Below, in pieces: positions 60,288 to 64,000 of a DNA stretch of 64,000 nucleotides. Positions within the stretch are counted from its first letter, which is position 1, and each line of letters begins with the position of its first letter. Under the pieces are notes generated by a model. That model had not been told where the DNA came from. It was given only the letters and a program-made list of their open reading frames with translations, and did no database searches. Made by a program: the position numbers and the translations under genes. The stretch is from Euryodendron excelsum (taxonomy: Eukaryota > Streptophyta > Magnoliopsida > Ericales > Pentaphylacaceae). The DNA is taken from NCBI GenBank assembly GCA_033060915.1, contig CM065378.1, positions 32,006,001-32,070,000 of the forward strand, given 5' to 3'.

Positions 60288-62562
60288 AAATATATATAGA
60301 ATAGTTTTTGGGATGCTCAAGCTTAATTGGCACCTAGGTGTGAACTTGGGGATTGCTGAGCTTGACTACTACTATACACTTTGTAAAGTAGGGGGTGAGA
60401 GTTCGAAAGTGTATCTCCGGGCCGTTGATAATAGTAGGGAGATAGTGAAGTGTCTAACGTCCTCCGGAAAGAGTGTAAATGATGTTAGGGTTTGGATATC
60501 CGGCCCCTGGGAGTTCGGCTACCTTCCTTCGGGTGAAAGACCGGTAGGACAATGCCCTAGATTTCCTCAAGAAATAGGTTCAATGCAGACTTATGATTAA
60601 TTTCCTCTATCTGTCTTATTATGTTTCTAACCTTGTCTTTGTTATTCTTGCAATTGCAAAAAAGAGAACGAGAGGCATCATCTGGGGAGTCAACTTTGTC
60701 GATCTGAAGAAGGTCTTGGACTTTTGTGGGCAGGGCAAGTTAAGAGACGTCGCACGGGCTCCCTATATCCTGTTGAACTATCCGCTACACTATTCGTCGT
60801 TTACCTAAAAAATGGGGGTCCTGCTAAGCATCCTTGCGAAATTGGCCGAGGAGGGAGCGAAGGGGGATTTTGAAGAAATCCCTGTGGGTGTTGCCATCGA
60901 AAGGGCATACGCTACCAGGCAAGTGACCGTTGTTACTCTACCTCCATCTGATTTTATTGTCGAGGAGTAGCAGTCCCATAAATTTTGCTTTGATTCAAAC
61001 AGCTCGGTGTCAACATTAGAGCCTTTAACCATGCCTGATCGCCGAGTTAGGCTAAGCCAGAAGGAGCAGAAGGCAACCCAATCACCTGACGAAGACGATG
61101 AGATGAATGTAAAGGAGATGGTATTTGTTGTAATGAGAAAACCACTAAAAAAAGCTGCCACAACTATTGCCGATCCTCTGACCATTGATTTGGAGACTTC
61201 CCCCGTCGAGGATATCGCACTTCTGCAAACGAAGAAGAGTACTAGGTTGCAGAAGAAGAAAACTCATGAGGCAGCTGCCCAACTACCGGCTTCAAAGAAG
61301 GCGAAGGTCGGCTCCAAAAACACCGATGAAGGTCTGGCTGATGCCGAGCCGGTAATCATCATTACAGAAATTCTTGATCGGCGTATGACGACGAATGACT
61401 CCATGATTGATCAAGCCGAGGTGGCATTGGGTGTTATCAAGACCGTCCTGCCCAAGAAGGACTTCTTAAAGCTGGGGAGTGCCAACAATCTAAATGTCTT
61501 CATAGGTGCTTTCTATGACTCTCTTCTGGTAATCAGTTCTTTCTTATCCCCTCAACTCTATTCTTGTTTCCTTTGGCTTCTCATTCTAACAAGTAGTCTT
61601 TTTTTATAGGGATGCCTTAACTCTCTAAAGACGATGAGCCATTTCCAGTCTCTTACCGAGCAGCACCAGCAATTGGGCGAGAAGCACGCTGGTCTGAAGA
61701 AGGAATGGATCGATGTGAATAAAAAGAAATTGCTGTAGAAAAAGAAGACAGAGGCAACCACGGTGAAGTTGAAGGTGCTTACTTTCGACTTTAAGAAGAG
61801 GGACAAGGAGGCTAACGCTTTGCTGAAAAAGAATGAACTACAGTCTGTGGAACTGTACAAGGCCAAAGCCGAGATCGAAGCACTACAGGTTGAGGTGGCC
61901 AAGCTGAAGGCAGAGGAGCTGACCATGCAGAAGGGTGCTGAACGGGCAGCCAAGGATCTCACTATTCAGATGACGGACATGTGACAGACAATCTTCTGAG
62001 AGGGTTGGAATGGTGCCCTTCTATTCACCAAGGTGGATAAGTCCTCTGACGTTTGGTGGCTATGCTCTGACTACTTTGACACAGCAGAGGATGGCACTGT
62101 TGATCCTAAGACGGTGGTTGCCAATGCTGAACATAAGAGAAAGCTTGCTCAGGAGGCCGCTGCTGAAGAGGCCAAATCTGCTGCCGAATTACCAAAGGTC
62201 ACAAATGAAATTGCTAGAGACAAATCGGCTGAGCCCTCTAAGAAGTCGGTGGAGACCATCCCTAACAATTAGTTTTTTGTACTGTTTTCCTTCTTATTTT
62301 GCTTCATGTAATCAATGCTTCAAATTAATGCAAGTCTTTTTTACCATACTGATTCTGCCTTGAATTTGCCTTTTTAATTTTGCTTTAATATTTTGACGAA
62401 CATTGTTCGACGATCATTCCTTCCATTTAAGCAGCACAACCAGTACTAAAGTAGAACCAAGTTCGAATTTTGGTTTATGTTTGTGCATAAAGCTCTGGTC
62501 TGCCTTACTTGGGCAAGACTAATTCTAGGCATTTAATTTTGATCTTTGTTTAGAGTTTTGGC

Positions 62563-62860
62563 CTTCATTGGCGGACCTGTTTGATAAAACCAAATGTTTA
62601 AACTCAGTTTTTATGGCCTTTATTGGCTGACCTATTCAAATTGGACAGAACTAAGTTTTTACACTTGGCTTTTATGATCTTCATTGGCTAACCTGTCCAA
62701 CTTGGATATGACCAAGTTTTTACACTTGGTTTTTGTGACCTTCATTGGCTGACTTGTCCAACTTAGACAAGACCAAGTTTTTACACTTGGTTTTTATGAC
62801 CTTCATTGGCCAACCTGTCTAACTTGGACAGGACCAAATTTTTACATTTGGTTGTTGTTT
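62563..62860. repeat. About five ~62-bp tandem repeats between the antisense ORF and pol
   Basis: Units contain 'ccttcattggctgacctgtc', then 'caacttggacaggacca', then 'agtttttacacttgg'. Short repeat arrays in the non-coding part next to pol are typical of Tat-lineage elements. Confidence 0.85.
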
Positions 62861-62984
62861 TTGTCTTCCTTTAGTGCTTTGTATTTCGAAGTAGCATCGA
62901 ATGAATAAATTTGTTTGAACGACTTTCAAGTTTATTGATCATATGAAGCTTTAAAAAGACCAAACATTGCTAAGTTGTTACATC

Positions 62985-64000
62985 ATATGAGGGTCAATTC
63001 TATTGAAAAAATTTCTTCAAGTTGTTTGCGTTCCAAGGTCTGGGTAGCTATCTTCCGACTTCGATAGTTGTCAGTCGATATGCCCCCACGCTGACTTGGG
63101 ATACCACTCTGTAGGGACCCTCCCAGTTGGGGTTGAGCTTTCCATTCACTGGATTCTTTGTTGCCCCCAATACTTTGTGCAGTACTAAGTCTCCTGGTAC
63201 AAAGACTCTTGGCTAAATCAGTTTGTTGTAGGAACGACTTTACTGTTGATGATATCTAGTGAGTTTAATCAGGGCAGCCTCTCTATTTTCTTCTGCAAAA
63301 TCAAGGTTTCTGGCCAAAGTCTGGTCGCTAAGTTCAGTGTTAAATGCTATCGATTTGATTATTGGTAGTCCCACCTCCAAGTGTATTACTGTCTCCACCC
63401 TATAAGCCAAAGAAAAGGGTGATTGTCTAGTAGACCTCCTCGAGGTAGTTTTATAAGATCATAGGACATTGGGCAATTCCTCTACCCATCTTCCTTTAGC
63501 CTTTTCTAGCCATTTCTTGATCCCGTTCAGTGTAGTTTTGTTTAAAATTTTGGCTTGCCTGTTGCACTACGGATAGGCTAGTGTTGAAAAGTAGTTCCTG
63601 ATTCTGAGCTCATCACAGAATGATCTGAACATGTTGCCATCAAATTGGGTACTGTTGTCCAGGACAAGTGCCCGAGGTATGCCAAACCTTGTTACTATGT
63701 TTCTCCAGGAGAATCTTTTAGTGTTAATCTCTCTGATGGTTGATTGGGGCTTTGCCTCTACCCACTTAGTGAAGTAATCTGTTACCATAATAAGAAACCT
63801 CCTATTGCCCAGAGCTCAGGGCAAAGGCTCGACTATATCAAGTTCCCACTCGGCAAAAGGCCAAGGGCTAGTTATAGTTATGAGGTCCTTAGCAGGTTGA
63901 TGTATAATCAGAGAGAACTTTTGACATTTTTCACATCTCAGCACATACTAGGCTGCATCCTTTTGCATGTAGGGCCACCAGTACCCCTGTGAGATAGCTT
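62985..64000 (-). pseudogene. Ty3-type (Tat lineage) polyprotein, integrase part, degenerate and partial
   Basis: Minus-strand translation from the window edge gives the end of the integrase zinc-binding domain (GYWWPYMQKDA and RCEKCQ), then the catalytic core (ELDIVEPLP, VTDYFTKWVEAK, VLDNSTQFDG). The region where the third catalytic acidic residue is expected reads CNRQAKILNKT, where related elements have NGQAE, so the glutamate is replaced by lysine. In-frame stops occur in at least five places. The remainder of pol lies beyond 64000. Integrase would insert the cDNA copy into the genome; this copy cannot be functional. Confidence 0.85.

Larger units (their letters stand above)
54660..62272 (+). 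pseudogene. Antisense extra ORF of the Tat element (Transposase_28-like), broken
   Basis: Plus-strand coding segments lie at 54690-54775, 57836-57998, 60288-61528 and 61610-62272. They include the motif AFKAKYEIPD, an 'VEGGLGFSLHHLL' block, then a KxxW/LYYY-like region near 60300-60390, and finally Lys/Glu-rich coiled coil. This resembles the putative gypsy-type transposon protein (Transposase_28) that some Tat-lineage elements encode on the strand opposite to pol. A GT-AG intron at 61529-61609 keeps the frame. Two LTR insertions, frame breaks and stop codons (for example at about 61737 and 61982) show it is dead. The function of such proteins is not established. Confidence 0.6.

Overview
This is nuclear DNA from a eudicot plant. 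It is AT-rich, its genes have GT-AG introns, (CT)n/(GA)n microsatellites are frequent, and the protein families (LOB-domain, LRR receptor kinase, NHL/LEA-2, DUF4408/DUF761, defensin-like, plant ceramidase-like) are those of land plants. The species cannot be named from sequence alone. Nothing prokaryotic, no CRISPR array and no rRNA or tRNA gene was seen.

Layout. 1-0.1 kb: broken end of a CACTA transposase gene (minus strand). 0.35-0.53 kb: a 95-bp tandem duplication. 0.5-17 kb: a tandemly duplicated LBD (LOB-domain transcription factor) cluster. It has one complete two-exon gene (3943-5559), a first exon without its own last exon (11772-12523), and a third copy (13928-15734) whose ancestral start codon is AGG. 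Copies 2 and 3 can be spliced in frame into one protein with two LOB domains. 17-19.5 kb: MITEs, one nested in another. 19.9-21.9 kb (-): LRR-III receptor-like kinase with an atypical, probably inactive kinase domain. 25.2-25.8 kb (-): a small six-cysteine defensin-like secreted peptide gene. 30.6-31.4 kb (-): NHL/LEA-2 membrane protein. 35.4-40.4 kb (-): seven-exon ceramidase-like (CREST) membrane protein with a SINE in its long intron. 44.6-45.4 kb (-): DUF4408/DUF761 protein.

50-64 kb is a nest of LTR retroelements. The outermost is the 3' part of a Ty3-type Tat-lineage element on the minus strand: integrase at 63-64 kb, a tandem-repeat spacer, an extra open reading frame on the opposite (plus) strand, and the LTR at 50000-54296. 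Three LTR-type insertions have broken it: 50547-54210 and 54776-57835 (both look like long solo LTRs) and 57999-60287. The last two interrupt the antisense reading frame and the first sits inside the Tat LTR. Each has TG...CA ends and a 5-bp target duplication (perfect for the second, one mismatch in the others).

Gene models were built by hand from splice signals. In the LBD, kinase, defensin-like and ceramidase-like models the exon lengths sum to exact multiples of three. Family names rest on remembered motifs, not on searches.
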